A stretch of 64,000 nucleotides of DNA from Pseudescherichia sp031987975 (GCF_031987975.1 NZ_DALZYX010000007.1:1-64000), one strand, 5' to 3'; shown: positions 44,863-54,030, numbered from the stretch's first letter. Notes: a model not told the origin generated them from the letters alone. Program-made: numbers and translations.

Positions 44863-46591
44863 CGGCATGCTCCTTATCCCAGTCGTTGATCAGCCGAATA
44901 AACGCCTGCTCCATTGTCGGGTCCGCCTGTTCCGCATCCGCGGCCTGGGCTTTCAGATCGTCCGGCGTGCCGTGGGCGATCAGCTTTCCGCGATAGACCA
45001 GCCCGATACGGTCGCAATACTCCGCCTCATCCATAAAGTGGGTAGTGACCATCACGGTAACGCCTTTCTCAACCATGCTGTTGATATGCAGCCAGAACTC
45101 GCGGCGGGTAAGGGGATCGACGCCGGAGGTCGGTTCGTCGAGAAACAGGATATCCGGCTCGTGCATCAGCGAGCAGGCCAGTGCCAGCCGCTGCTTGAAG
45201 CCCAGCGGCAGGGCGTCGGTGGCGTGCGAGGCGATGCTGGTCAGGCTGAAGGCCTCGCTCATACGGGCGATCTTCTCGTTCTGCGCCCGGCCACGCAGGC
45301 CGTAGACCCCGGAGAAGAAGCGCAGGTTCTGCTCCACGGTGAGGTTGCCGTAGAGAGAGAACTTCTGCGCCATATAGCCTAAACGCTGGCGCGCCTTGCC
45401 GGAGCTGATCTTCAGATCCATCCCCAGTACCAGCGCTTTGCCAGAGGTAGGCACCAGCAGGCCGCACATCATCTTAAAGGTAGTGGACTTCCCCGCGCCG
45501 TTTGGCCCCAGCAGGCCGAAGATCTCTCCGCGCTTAACGGCAAAATCGACGTTGTCCGTCGCCGCAAAGTCACCGAATTTTTTTGTCAGCGATTTTGCCT
45601 CAATCACCGTCTCTCCCGGCGTCCCCTCCACGGTGTGCAGGATCGCCCCGAGAGGTGACTCCTGGGTTCCCGCCCCGCCAAGCAGGTCGATAAAGGCATC
45701 TTCGAAGCGCGGCGTGGTCTCGGCTATTTCAATCTCTGGTATCCCCTCCGCGCGACGAATATCTTCCGCGCTGGACTCTTTGGTGAGGATCAGGCGCACC
45801 GAGCGGCCCTGGATCATCCCGTCGCTCACCTGCGGCAGCCTCAGCACCCGCCGTAGCAGCCTGCGGTTAGACTCCTGAGGGCTGTGCAGCAGAAAGCTGC
45901 GTCCCGCCATGCTCTGGGTTAACGTCCTGGGCTGGCCTTGATACAGTAGCTCACCTTCGTTGAGCAGCAACACGTCGCGGCACTGCTCGGCTTCATCAAG
46001 ATAGGAGGTGCTCCAGAGGATCAGCATCCCTTCGCCCGCCAGCTCGTGCACCATCTGCCACAGCTCGCGACGTGAAATGGGATCCACGCCGACGCCAGGT
46101 TCATCCAGCAGCAGGACGTTGGGTTCGCCTACCAGGGTGCAGGCCAGGCCCAGCTTCTGCTTCATCCCGCCGGAAAGCTTGCCTGCCAGCCGATCGGTGA
46201 AGGGACCGAGGGCGGTAAATTCCAGCAGCCGGGCAAAGGTGTTGTGCCGCGTTTCACCGACAACGCTGCGCAGATCGGCATACAGGTTCAGGTTCTCCAT
46301 CACCGTGAGATCTTCATACAGGCCGAACTTCTGCGGCATATAGCCCAGCGAGGCATGCAGGGCGCGGTCGTCGTGAATGGGATCGAGACCCAGCACGCTG
46401 GCGCTGCCTGCGTCAGGCTTTAGCAGCCCGGCAAGCATGCGCATCAGGGTGGTTTTTCCCGCACCGTCTGGCCCTACCAGCCCGGTAACGTACCCGCTCT
46501 GGATGGTGCAGGTGAGCGGCGCGACGGCGGGCTTCTCCATGCCCGGAAAGCGTTTTACCAGGCCATTAAGCCGGATCGCTGTGTCACTCAT
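44852..46591 (-). CDS. ybhF: ABC exporter ATPase YbhF (two fused domains)
   Basis: ATPase of the YbhFSR exporter. Two ABC domains lie in one 579-residue chain. Domain 1 has GPDGAGKTT, LSGGMKQKLGLACTL and LLLDEPGVGVD. Domain 2 has GPNGAGKST, LPLGFKQRLALACSL (a variant signature, as in E. coli) and FLDEPTSGVD. The start MSDTAIRLNGLVKRFPG overlaps the ybhG stop by 8 bp; a second ATG four codons upstream is possible. Confidence 0.94.
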   Translation of the reverse strand: MSDTAIRLNGLVKRFPGMEKPAVAPLTCTIQSGYVTGLVGPDGAGKTTLMRMLAGLLKPDAGSASVLGLDPIHDDRALHASLGYMPQKFGLYEDLTVMENLNLYADLRSVVGETRHNTFARLLEFTALGPFTDRLAGKLSGGMKQKLGLACTLVGEPNVLLLDEPGVGVDPISRRELWQMVHELAGEGMLILWSTSYLDEAEQCRDVLLLNEGELLYQGQPRTLTQSMAGRSFLLHSPQESNRRLLRRVLRLPQVSDGMIQGRSVRLILTKESSAEDIRRAEGIPEIEIAETTPRFEDAFIDLLGGAGTQESPLGAILHTVEGTPGETVIEAKSLTKKFGDFAATDNVDFAVKRGEIFGLLGPNGAGKSTTFKMMCGLLVPTSGKALVLGMDLKISSGKARQRLGYMAQKFSLYGNLTVEQNLRFFSGVYGLRGRAQNEKIARMSEAFSLTSIASHATDALPLGFKQRLALACSLMHEPDILFLDEPTSGVDPLTRREFWLHINSMVEKGVTVMVTTHFMDEAEYCDRIGLVYRGKLIAHGTPDDLKAQAADAEQADPTMEQAFIRLINDWDKEHADEP

Positions 46592-47579
46592 TGCCTTGTC
46601 CATCGTTAAACCGGACGGTTACCGGCATCCCCTGGCGCAGGGCGTCATCCGCGTCGGTCACGATAATCCGCAGGCGGTAGACTAGATCGGTGCGCAGATC
46701 CGGCGTTTCGACGGTTTTTGGCGTAAATTCGGCGGTGGGCGAGACGAAGCCCACTTTACCGCGGTAGGGCCTGTCCGGGCGGCCATCGGTGTAGAGCAGC
46801 AGCTCGCTGCCGGGTTTGGCCCGGCCCAGATTGGGTTCATCTATATAGGCACGCACCCATACCGGGCGAGTCAGCGACAGGGTCAGCACGGTGCTGCCTG
46901 CGCTGAGCATGCTGCCCGGCTCTACGGCGCGGGTCATCAGCGTGCCGTCGGCGGGGGCCACCAGGGTGGTATCATGCAGATCCAGTTCCGCCTGCGCCAG
47001 CTGGGCCTGAGCCTGTTCGAGGCTGGCCTTGGCCTGGGCGATATCCTGCGGCCGGTTGCCGGTGCGGTATTGGCTCAGCTTATCCTCGGCGGATTTCAGC
47101 GTCGCCCGAGCCTGATCCCGGGACGAGCGGGCATTCTCCAGATCGTTGGCGGAAATGGTGCGGCTTTTCCACAGCCCCTGCTGGCGGGTATAGAAGTTCT
47201 GCGCGTAGTCGTAAGCCGCTTTGGCTTGCCTTACCGCCGCCTCGGTCTGGGCTATCTCTTCATCACGGTAGCCCGCCTGCATTAAGTCATACTGCGCCTG
47301 GGCGACGGCAACGCTCGCTCTGGCCTGCATCAACGCATTTTCATAGGGTGCTTTGTCCAGCGTGCCTACTATTTGCCCGGCTTTTATCTCGTCCCCTTCA
47401 TCAACGGCAAGGGATGCCAGGCGCCCACCCACGCGAAAGCTCATATTAACCGTACGAATATCGACGTTGCCGTAGAGGGTCAGAGCGCGATCCTGCTGGC
47501 TTTGATACCACAGCCAGCCGCCGACGGCGGCAGCGAGCACAACAACCACCGCCAGCAGGGCGACGACGGGTTTTTTCAT
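46584..47579 (-). CDS. ybhG: Membrane-fusion protein YbhG (HlyD family)
   Basis: Periplasmic adaptor of the YbhGFSR export system. The 331-residue protein has an N-terminal membrane anchor (VVALLAVVVVLAAAVGGWLWY), lipoyl-like halves (NMSFRVGGRLASLAVDEGDEIKAGQIVGTLD and TLVAPADGTLMTRAVEPGSMLSAG), a central coiled coil of about 110 residues rich in Ala/Gln, and a beta-barrel with VWVRAYIDEPNLGRAKPGSELLLYTDG. It overlaps cecR by 4 bp, so regulator and exporter are one operon. Confidence 0.94.
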   Translation of the reverse strand: MKKPVVALLAVVVVLAAAVGGWLWYQSQQDRALTLYGNVDIRTVNMSFRVGGRLASLAVDEGDEIKAGQIVGTLDKAPYENALMQARASVAVAQAQYDLMQAGYRDEEIAQTEAAVRQAKAAYDYAQNFYTRQQGLWKSRTISANDLENARSSRDQARATLKSAEDKLSQYRTGNRPQDIAQAKASLEQAQAQLAQAELDLHDTTLVAPADGTLMTRAVEPGSMLSAGSTVLTLSLTRPVWVRAYIDEPNLGRAKPGSELLLYTDGRPDRPYRGKVGFVSPTAEFTPKTVETPDLRTDLVYRLRIIVTDADDALRQGMPVTVRFNDGQGNE

Positions 47580-48253
47580 GGCTTCAGGCTCCTTTGCGTT
47601 AGTCCATGCAGGATCAGATCAAGGTGGCAGGCGATAACGTCATTAATCTGCGCGACGTTATTTTCATCAAACTGCGTCCAGCCAGTGCGTAATAGGATGG
47701 TTTCCCGGCCCAGACGAAAGGCGAGCACCTCGCCCAGCAGGGCATGGGTATGCAAAATGGTCTGCGTATCAGCAGGATCGCGGCCGGTGTAGGCGGCAAT
47801 AAGCTGGGTCAGGTAGGTGTGCATGGGGGAGATAACCCGATCGTGAACCCGTTGATAGGCCGCGGTGGGGGAGAGCTGTTCCCGTGAGATAAATTTGCTC
47901 AGGCTTAGCGTGTCATCCTGAGTCAGAAGCTGGATCATATTGCCGCAGGCGGTAAGGATCAGCTGGCGAATAGCCTCCCGATCCGGCGTAGGGGCGCTAA
48001 GCAGCGCGGCGGCGGCCTCCACCAGTGGCTGAAACTGGCTACCAATAAAGTCGGCGATCCAGTCAGCGCAGGCGAGGTAAAGATCCTCCTTTGAGCCGAA
48101 GTAGTAGGGGATCGCCGCGATGTTTTGCCCGGCCTGCGCGGCGATGTCACGGGTAGTGGCATGCAGGCCGTATTCACCAAACTGAGCCAGCGCGGCGGCG
48201 ATTAGCTGACGTTTAGCGTGCTCACCTTTCGTCGTTGTCGGGATCGTATTCAT
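47576..48253 (-). CDS. cecR: TetR-family regulator CecR (YbiH)
   Basis: Represses its own operon (cecR-ybhGFSR) and affects rhlE in E. coli; linked to cefoperazone and chloramphenicol sensitivity. The 225-residue protein has an N-terminal HTH (about 12-55, ALAQFGEYGLHATTRDIAAQAGQNIAAIPYYFGSKEDLY) and a C-terminal TetR_C ligand domain. ATG 48253 gives a length near E. coli's 223. A perfect 22-bp palindrome 13 bp upstream is the likely operator. Confidence 0.93.
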   Translation of the reverse strand: MNTIPTTTKGEHAKRQLIAAALAQFGEYGLHATTRDIAAQAGQNIAAIPYYFGSKEDLYLACADWIADFIGSQFQPLVEAAAALLSAPTPDREAIRQLILTACGNMIQLLTQDDTLSLSKFISREQLSPTAAYQRVHDRVISPMHTYLTQLIAAYTGRDPADTQTILHTHALLGEVLAFRLGRETILLRTGWTQFDENNVAQINDVIACHLDLILHGLTQRSLKP

Positions 48254-48484
48254 AGCGTCGCTAAAATTAATCAATCGATTGATTAATATTATGCTTGTTT
48301 TTTGAGCATGTCTATGCGGCTGGAGAATTATTTTGTTAATGAATGGACGTGGGATATTTTATGCGCCGAATCACAAAAGCTGCTACACTCCGCCCCTTCA
48401 TGACACTGTGGTTTTTGTCATCTGTTTCGTTACCTATCTCCCTGAAAACTACACCTGAAACGGTCGGGGCGGTTCGGAGTTGTT
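48254..48484. other. cecR-rhlE divergent control region
   Basis: A 231-bp region with the palindromic CecR operator near cecR and an otherwise unremarkable AT-rich stretch that must carry the rhlE promoter. Confidence 0.6.
48266..48287. promoter_or_regulatory. CecR operator (perfect palindrome)
   Basis: ATTAATCAATC followed by its exact reverse complement GATTGATTAAT: a perfect 22-bp palindrome 12 bp upstream of the cecR start, in the divergent region shared with rhlE. The shape is typical of a TetR-family operator. Confidence 0.88.
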
Positions 48485-49846
48485 ATGTCTTTTGAAGCAC
48501 TGGGTTTAAACCCTGAGATCCTGCGCGCCGTTGCCGAGCAGGGCTACCGCGAACCTACCCCTATCCAACAGCAGGCAATTCCCGCCGTGCTGCAGGGGCG
48601 TGACCTGATGGCCAGCGCCCAGACCGGTACCGGTAAAACTGCGGGCTTTACCTTGCCGCTGTTACAGCGTCTTATTACCAGCGAACCCCATGCCAAAGGG
48701 CGTCGCCCGGTACGTGCGCTGATCCTTACTCCCACCCGCGAGCTGGCGGCTCAGGTAGGCGAGAACGTGCGTGAGTACAGCCAGTACCTCAACGTACGTT
48801 CGCTGGTGGTTTTCGGCGGCGTGAGCATTAACCCACAGATGATGAAGCTTCGCGGCGGCGTTGACGTACTGGTCGCCACCCCGGGCCGTCTGCTGGATCT
48901 GGAGCACCAGAACGCCGTGAAGCTGGACGGGATTGAGATCCTGGTGCTGGACGAAGCTGATCGCATGCTGGACATGGGCTTTATCCACGACATTCGCCGC
49001 GTGCTGGCGAAGCTGCCGGCTAAGCGTCAGAACCTGCTCTTCTCCGCCACCTTCTCGGATGAGATCAAAACGCTGGCGGAGAAGCTGCTGCACAACCCGC
49101 TGGAGATCGAAGTGGCGCGCCGCAATACCGCGTCCGAGCAGGTCACTCAGCATGTTCACTTTGTTGATAAGAAACGCAAGCGCGAGCTGCTGTCGCAGAT
49201 GATTGGCGAGGGCAACTGGCAGCAGGTGCTGGTCTTTACCCGCACCAAACACGGTGCGAACCACCTGGCGGAGCAGCTGAATAAAGACGGCATCCGCAGC
49301 GCTGCCATCCACGGTAACAAGAGCCAGGGTGCCCGTACCCGGGCGCTGGCCGATTTTAAAACCGGTGATATCCGTGTGCTGGTGGCAACCGACATTGCCG
49401 CCCGTGGCCTCGATATCGAAGAATTGCCGCACGTAGTCAACTACGAGCTGCCGAACGTGCCGGAAGACTATGTGCACCGCATCGGGCGTACCGGCCGTGC
49501 CGCGGCTACCGGCGAAGCGCTGTCGCTGGTCTGCGTCGACGAGCACAAACTGCTGCGTGACATTGAGCGTCTGCTGAAAAAAGAGATCCCGCGCATTGCG
49601 CTGGCGGGCTACGAGCCGGACCCGTCGATCAAAGCCGAGCCGATCCAGAACGGTCGCCAGCAGCGTGGCGGCGGCGGTGGACGCGGGCAGGGCGGCGGCC
49701 GCGGTCAGCAGCAGCCGCGCCGTAGCGAAGGTCGCAGCGAAGGCGGCGCGCCAAAATCAAGCCAGCCTCGCCGCAGCGGCGATGCGAAACCCGCCGGGGA
49801 GCAGGCGCGCCGTCGCCGTCCGCGTAAACCGTCGGCATCGCAGTAA
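48485..49846 (+). CDS. rhlE: ATP-dependent RNA helicase RhlE
   Basis: DEAD-box helicase involved in ribosome maturation. The 453-residue protein has the Q motif (GYREPTPIQQQAIP), AQTGTGKT, PTRELAAQV, VLDEADRMLDMGF (DEAD), SATFSDE, ATDIAARGLDIEEL and HRIGRTGRAAATG. The tail from about residue 385 is a low-complexity RGG-rich RNA-binding extension (GGGGGRGQGGGRGQQQPRR). It is divergent from cecR, whose product is known to influence it. Confidence 0.96.
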   Translation: MSFEALGLNPEILRAVAEQGYREPTPIQQQAIPAVLQGRDLMASAQTGTGKTAGFTLPLLQRLITSEPHAKGRRPVRALILTPTRELAAQVGENVREYSQYLNVRSLVVFGGVSINPQMMKLRGGVDVLVATPGRLLDLEHQNAVKLDGIEILVLDEADRMLDMGFIHDIRRVLAKLPAKRQNLLFSATFSDEIKTLAEKLLHNPLEIEVARRNTASEQVTQHVHFVDKKRKRELLSQMIGEGNWQQVLVFTRTKHGANHLAEQLNKDGIRSAAIHGNKSQGARTRALADFKTGDIRVLVATDIAARGLDIEELPHVVNYELPNVPEDYVHRIGRTGRAAATGEALSLVCVDEHKLLRDIERLLKKEIPRIALAGYEPDPSIKAEPIQNGRQQRGGGGGRGQGGGRGQQQPRRSEGRSEGGAPKSSQPRRSGDAKPAGEQARRRRPRKPSASQ

Positions 49847-49852
49847 TCCTGA

Positions 49853-49882
49853 AGCCCGGCCGCAAAGCCGGGCTTTTCTTTT
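49853..49882 (+). terminator. Terminator of rhlE
   Basis: AGCCCGGC-CGCAAA-GCCGGGCT followed by TTTCTTTT, seven bases after the rhlE stop. Confidence 0.92.
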
Positions 49883-49908
49883 GCGGCATGCCAGCTATCG
49901 TGAGACAA

Positions 49909-49928
49909 TAGTGGCTGTTTATACAGTA
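49909..49928 (+). promoter_or_regulatory. LexA box of dinG
   Basis: TAGTGGCTGTTTATACAGTA lines up with the unusual E. coli dinG SOS box. The right half is consensus CAG, but the left half reads GTG (E. coli: TTG) rather than CTG. It lies 15 bp before the dinG start. Confidence 0.75.
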
Positions 49929-49942
49929 CTTCAGGTCTCCCG

Positions 49943-52087
49943 ATGGCTCTTTCCGCCGCGCTGAAAGCGCAGATTGCCGCCTGGTATAAGGCGCTACAGC
50001 AACAGATCCCCGACTTCATTCCGCGCGCACCGCAGCGGCAGATGATCGCTGACGTCGCCAAAACTCTGGCTGGGGAAGAGGGACGGCATCTGGCCATTGA
50101 GGCGCCGACCGGCGTCGGTAAGACGCTCTCCTATCTCATTCCCGGCATCGCCATCGCGCGCGAAGAGCAGAAGACCCTTGTGATCAGCACTGCCAACGTC
50201 GCGTTGCAGGATCAAATCTTCAGCAAGGATCTCCCGCTGCTGAAGAAGATCATCCCCGATCTGCGCTTTACCGCTGCCTTTGGCCGCGGACGCTACGTCT
50301 GTCCACGTAACCTGACGGCCCTTGCGAGCAGCGAGGCCACCCAGCAGGATCTGCTGGCCTTTCTTGACGACGAGCTAACGCCCAACAGCAAAGAGGAGCA
50401 GCAGCGCTGCGCTAAACTCAAGGCCGACCTCGACAGCTACCGCTGGGACGGTCTGCGCGATCATACCGATCAGAATATTGAAGATGGACTCTGGCGGCGG
50501 CTCAGCACCGACAAAGCCAGCTGTCTCAACCGCAACTGTCACTACTACCGCGAGTGCCCGTTTTTTGTCGCCCGCCGGGAGGTGCAGGAGGCCGAGGTGG
50601 TGGTGGCCAACCACGCCTTAGTCATGGCGGCAATGGAGTCCGAGGCGGTGCTACCGGAGCCGAAAAACCTGCTGCTGGTGCTGGATGAGGGTCACCATCT
50701 GCCGGACGTCGCCCGCGACGCGCTGGAGATGAGCGCCGAGATCACCGCCCCCTGGTATCGGCTCCAGCTCGATCTCTTCAGCAAGCTGGTAGCGACCTGC
50801 ATGGAGCAGTTCCGCCCGAAGACTACGCCGCCGCTGGCGCTGCCGGAGCGGCTCAACGCCCACTGTGAAGAGCTGTATGAACTTATCGCCTCGCTAAATG
50901 CGATCCTCGGGCTTTATATGCCCGCCGGTACGGAAGCGGAGCACCGCTTTGCCATGGGCGAGCTGCCTGACGAGGTGATGGAGATCTGCCTGCGGCTGGC
51001 GAAGCTGACCGAGATGCTGCGCGGCCTGGCGGAGCTGTTCTTAAACGATCTCAGTGAAAAGACCGGTCAGCACGATATTGTCCGCCTGCACCGGGTGATT
51101 TTGCAGATGAACCGCGCCCTGGGTATGTTCGAGAGCCAGAGCAAGCTGTGGCGGCTGGCCTCAATGGCCCAGGCGTCGGGTGCGCCGGTGACCAAATGGG
51201 CCACCCGGGAACTGGTTGACGGCCAGATGCACCTCTTCTTCCACTGCGTTGGCATCCGCGTCAGCGATCAGCTAGAGAAGCTGCTGTGGCGCAGCGTGCC
51301 GCATATTGTCGTGACGTCGGCCACCTTACGCTCCCTCAATAGCTTTTCTCGCTTGCAGGAGATGAGCGGCCTGAAGGAGAAAGCCGGGGATCGCTTCGTG
51401 ACCCTCGACTCGCCCTTTAACCACATTGAGCAGGGCAGGCTTGTGATCCCGCAGATGCGCTACGAGCCGCTGATGGAGCACGAAGAGAAGCATATCGCCG
51501 AGATGGCGGCCTACTTCCGCGAGCAGGTTGAGAAAAAAGCGCACCCCGGCATGCTGGTGCTGTTTGCCAGCAATCGCGCCATGCAGCTGTTCCTGACCTA
51601 CGTCACCGATCTGCGCCTGATGCTGCTGGTGCAGGGGGATCAGCCGCGCTACCGGCTGGTGGAGCTGCACCGCAAACGCATCGACGAGGGCGAGCGCAGC
51701 GTGCTGGTGGGGCTTCAGTCGTTTGCCGAAGGGTTGGATCTCAAAGGGGACTACCTGACTCAGGTGCATATCCATAAGATTGCCTTTCCGCCTATCGACA
51801 GCCCGGTAGTGATCACCGAAGGCGAGTGGCTGAAGAGCCTCAACCGCTATCCCTTTGAAGTCCAGAGCCTGCCGAGCGCCTCTTTTAACCTTATCCAGCA
51901 GGTAGGACGGCTGATCCGTAGCCACAGCTGTCGGGGGGAAGTGGTGATCTACGATCGGCGGCTGCTCTCCAAAGGCTACGGGAAACGGCTGCTTGATGCG
52001 CTGCCTGTTTTTCCTATTTCCCAACCGGACGTGCCTGACGTTATAGTAAAAAGTAAACCAAAACAGAATCGTCGTCGGCGACGCTGA
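49943..52087 (+). CDS. dinG: ATP-dependent DNA helicase DinG
   Basis: Iron-sulfur 5'-3' helicase of the XPD family, SOS-induced; removes R-loops and helps forks pass transcription units. The 714-residue protein has Walker A EAPTGVGKT near residue 53 and DEGHHLPD (DEAH-type box). All four [4Fe-4S] ligands are at the E. coli positions Cys120, Cys194, Cys199 and Cys205. Late motifs VTSATLRSL, GLQSFAEGLDLKGD and QQVGRLIRS follow. A basic tail (KPKQNRRRRR) ends the protein. Confidence 0.97.
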   Translation: MALSAALKAQIAAWYKALQQQIPDFIPRAPQRQMIADVAKTLAGEEGRHLAIEAPTGVGKTLSYLIPGIAIAREEQKTLVISTANVALQDQIFSKDLPLLKKIIPDLRFTAAFGRGRYVCPRNLTALASSEATQQDLLAFLDDELTPNSKEEQQRCAKLKADLDSYRWDGLRDHTDQNIEDGLWRRLSTDKASCLNRNCHYYRECPFFVARREVQEAEVVVANHALVMAAMESEAVLPEPKNLLLVLDEGHHLPDVARDALEMSAEITAPWYRLQLDLFSKLVATCMEQFRPKTTPPLALPERLNAHCEELYELIASLNAILGLYMPAGTEAEHRFAMGELPDEVMEICLRLAKLTEMLRGLAELFLNDLSEKTGQHDIVRLHRVILQMNRALGMFESQSKLWRLASMAQASGAPVTKWATRELVDGQMHLFFHCVGIRVSDQLEKLLWRSVPHIVVTSATLRSLNSFSRLQEMSGLKEKAGDRFVTLDSPFNHIEQGRLVIPQMRYEPLMEHEEKHIAEMAAYFREQVEKKAHPGMLVLFASNRAMQLFLTYVTDLRLMLLVQGDQPRYRLVELHRKRIDEGERSVLVGLQSFAEGLDLKGDYLTQVHIHKIAFPPIDSPVVITEGEWLKSLNRYPFEVQSLPSASFNLIQQVGRLIRSHSCRGEVVIYDRRLLSKGYGKRLLDALPVFPISQPDVPDVIVKSKPKQNRRRRR

Positions 52088-52115
52088 TCATCACCTATGA
52101 CGCAAGGAGTTAGCT

Positions 52116-53081
52116 ATGGATTTCCGCAAAATCATCAAAGAGGTTGGGCGCGGTAAAAATCACGCCCGCGATTTGGATTTTGATACCGCACGGGCGTTAT
52201 ACACCCACATGCTCAACGGCGAGGTGGCGGATCTGGAGATGGGCGGGATCCTGATCGCTCTGCGCATCAAAGGCGAGGGTGAGGCGGAGATGTTGGGCTT
52301 CTACGAGGCGATGCAGGCCCAGACCATGCGCCTGACGCCGCCGGTAGCGAAGCCAATGCCCATCGTCATTCCTACCTATAACGGTGCGCGCAGGCAGGCG
52401 AACCTGACTCCGCTGCTGGCGATGCTGCTCCAGCGGCTTGGTTTTCCGGTGCTGGTGCACGGCGTGAGCGAAGATCGCGATCGTGTCATCTCGGAAACCA
52501 TTTTTAACCTGCTCGGCATTGAGCCGACTCTGACCGCTGGTCAGGCGCAGGCGAAGCTGGAGGGGCGCAATCCGGTATACGTACCCGTTAGCGCGCTTTG
52601 TCCGCCGCTGGAGAAGCAGCTGGATATGCGCTGGCGCATGGGGGTGCGTAATAGCGCCCATACCCTGGCCAAGCTGGCGACCCCTTTTGCGGAAGATGCC
52701 GCCCTGCGTCTCTCCAGCGTCTCTCATCCCGAGTACGTCACGCGAGTCGCGAAGTTCTTCAGCGACATCGGCGGGCGCGGGCTGCTGATGCACGGTACGG
52801 AGGGGGAGGTGTATGCCAATCCTCAACGCTGCCCGCAGCTAACGTTGATTGATGCCCGGGGCGCGCGCGTCCTGAGCGAGCGGCAGGACGAAACGGCGGA
52901 ACAGGCTGTGCTGCCCGCCAGTAAAGATCCAGAGGTGACCGCCCGCTGGACGGAACGTTGTCTGGTGGGAAGCGAGCCGGTGCCGGAATCGTTGAAGCGG
53001 CAAATTGCCTGCTGTTTTGTCGGCACGGGTGAAGTGGAGACCCTGGAGCAGGGCCTGGCACGCGTGGCGCAGCATTTTTGA
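52116..53081 (+). CDS. ybiB: TrpD2-like nucleic-acid-binding protein YbiB
   Basis: Glycosyltransferase family 3-fold protein related to anthranilate phosphoribosyltransferase. E. coli YbiB binds nucleic acid and shows no TrpD activity. The 321 residues start with the N-terminal helical domain (IIKEVGRGKNHARDLDFDTARALYTHMLNGEV) and include VRNSAHTLAKLATPF and MHGTEGEVYANPQRCPQL. It lies 28 bp after dinG, probably co-transcribed and so partly SOS-linked. E. coli ybiC, the next gene there, is missing. Confidence 0.93.
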   Translation: MDFRKIIKEVGRGKNHARDLDFDTARALYTHMLNGEVADLEMGGILIALRIKGEGEAEMLGFYEAMQAQTMRLTPPVAKPMPIVIPTYNGARRQANLTPLLAMLLQRLGFPVLVHGVSEDRDRVISETIFNLLGIEPTLTAGQAQAKLEGRNPVYVPVSALCPPLEKQLDMRWRMGVRNSAHTLAKLATPFAEDAALRLSSVSHPEYVTRVAKFFSDIGGRGLLMHGTEGEVYANPQRCPQLTLIDARGARVLSERQDETAEQAVLPASKDPEVTARWTERCLVGSEPVPESLKRQIACCFVGTGEVETLEQGLARVAQHF

Positions 53082-53093
53082 TAAACACCGGGC

Positions 53094-53123
53094 AAAAAAA
53101 AGCCCGTCCAGAACCGGACGGGC
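53094..53123 (-). terminator. Terminator of ybiJ
   Basis: Leftward hairpin GCCCGTCC-GGTTCT-GGACGGGC followed by seven T residues. The A-run is on the plus-strand left side, so it serves the minus-strand ybiJ transcript. Confidence 0.85.
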
Positions 53124-53217
53124 AACAAGGGTAACAACAAACAGGGTCAATGCAGTAATAATGAGGGGTAATACAACCCGCCGGTGATGAGCCGACGGGA
53201 CAGACACGGTAAGGCGA

Positions 53218-53478
53218 TTACTGATAGATAACCGCAGTACCGCTCATTTTGTTGTAGGCGTTGGCAGAGGTAATGCTATAGCCTTTTGCGCCTGCAGCTG
53301 CAGCTTTCTCAGCCAGCTGTGCTTCCAGACCATCCAGCGTGGTCGCGCCCTGCGCGGAAACAACGCCGATTTTATGCATGCTCTGGGCCTGTTCAGCGGT
53401 AACTGCCTGGGCGGCAAACGCGCCAAAAGAGAGAGTCGTCAGTGCAAGAGCAGCAACAGCATATTTGATGGTTTTCAT
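53218..53478 (-). CDS. ybiJ: DUF1471 family periplasmic protein YbiJ
   Basis: Small exported protein of the YhcN/BhsA/McbA (DUF1471) family, members of which affect stress response and biofilm; the precise role is unknown. The 86-residue precursor has a signal peptide ending FGAFA-A. The mature part has the family pattern KIGVVSAQGATTLDGLEAQLAEKAAAAGAKGYSITSA and ends MSGTAVIYQ. It matches E. coli YbiJ in length. Another family member (mcbA-like) begins at the right edge of the window. Confidence 0.93.
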   Translation of the reverse strand: MKTIKYAVAALALTTLSFGAFAAQAVTAEQAQSMHKIGVVSAQGATTLDGLEAQLAEKAAAAGAKGYSITSANAYNKMSGTAVIYQ

Positions 53479-53666
53479 GGTTCAATTCTCGCAGTTTGTT
53501 CTGTATGGGGGACGATGTTCCGTCGATGTGATGAGTATCACGTTTTTTTGCGAGAGATTAAATCGAATAGAATTGACGACCTTCATCTAAAATTTTGAAC
53601 GATCGTTAATATATTGAAATAGAATGATTTTTAACAGGAATTATTCATGGTGTGGCTGATTTATGT

Positions 53667-53689
53667 CGTGCCGCCGTTTTAGCGGCACG
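53667..53689. repeat. Hairpin between ybiJ and ybiI
   Basis: CGTGCCGC-CGTTTTA-GCGGCACG, a perfect 8-bp stem about 75 bp beyond the ybiI stop. There is no T-run. It may stabilise or end the ybiI transcript together with the surrounding sequence. The rest of the 53479-53763 interval is AT-rich promoter DNA for ybiJ. Confidence 0.5.
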
Positions 53690-53763
53690 AAATGCCACTT
53701 CAGCAACGCTTTTTTGTGATGCAAATCGCAACCGCTTGCGCTGCCTCCGTCGCCGCTATTCAG

Positions 53764-54030
53764 TTAACGAAGCTGGCTGTCTTTCGAACCTCTACGGTTA
53801 TATCCTGAAAACGAGGCATTTTTCAAATCTTTCTTCTGCTGGCAATCCACGCACAGCCGAACGCCCGGGATCGCTTTGCGGCGCGCTTCGGGAATCGTTG
53901 CTCCACACTCATCACATTCGTGCAGGCTCTCTCCCTTCGGCAGTTCACGGCGCGCGCGGGCTACCGCATCGTCAATGGTGCTGTCGATCTGATCCTGTAC
54001 CGCACCGTCGTTTGCCCAACCTGAAGCCAT
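53764..54030 (-). CDS. ybiI: DksA/TraR-type zinc-finger protein YbiI
   Basis: Small C4 zinc-finger protein of unknown role, with the fold of the DksA zinc domain but no coiled-coil tip. The 88-residue protein has an N-terminal helix (QIDSTIDDAVARARRELPKGES), then CDECGATIPEARRKAIPGVRLCVDCQQ with the two CxxC pairs. It equals E. coli YbiI in length. It is the last conserved gene before the accessory block. Confidence 0.93.
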   Translation of the reverse strand: MASGWANDGAVQDQIDSTIDDAVARARRELPKGESLHECDECGATIPEARRKAIPGVRLCVDCQQKKDLKNASFSGYNRRGSKDSQLR

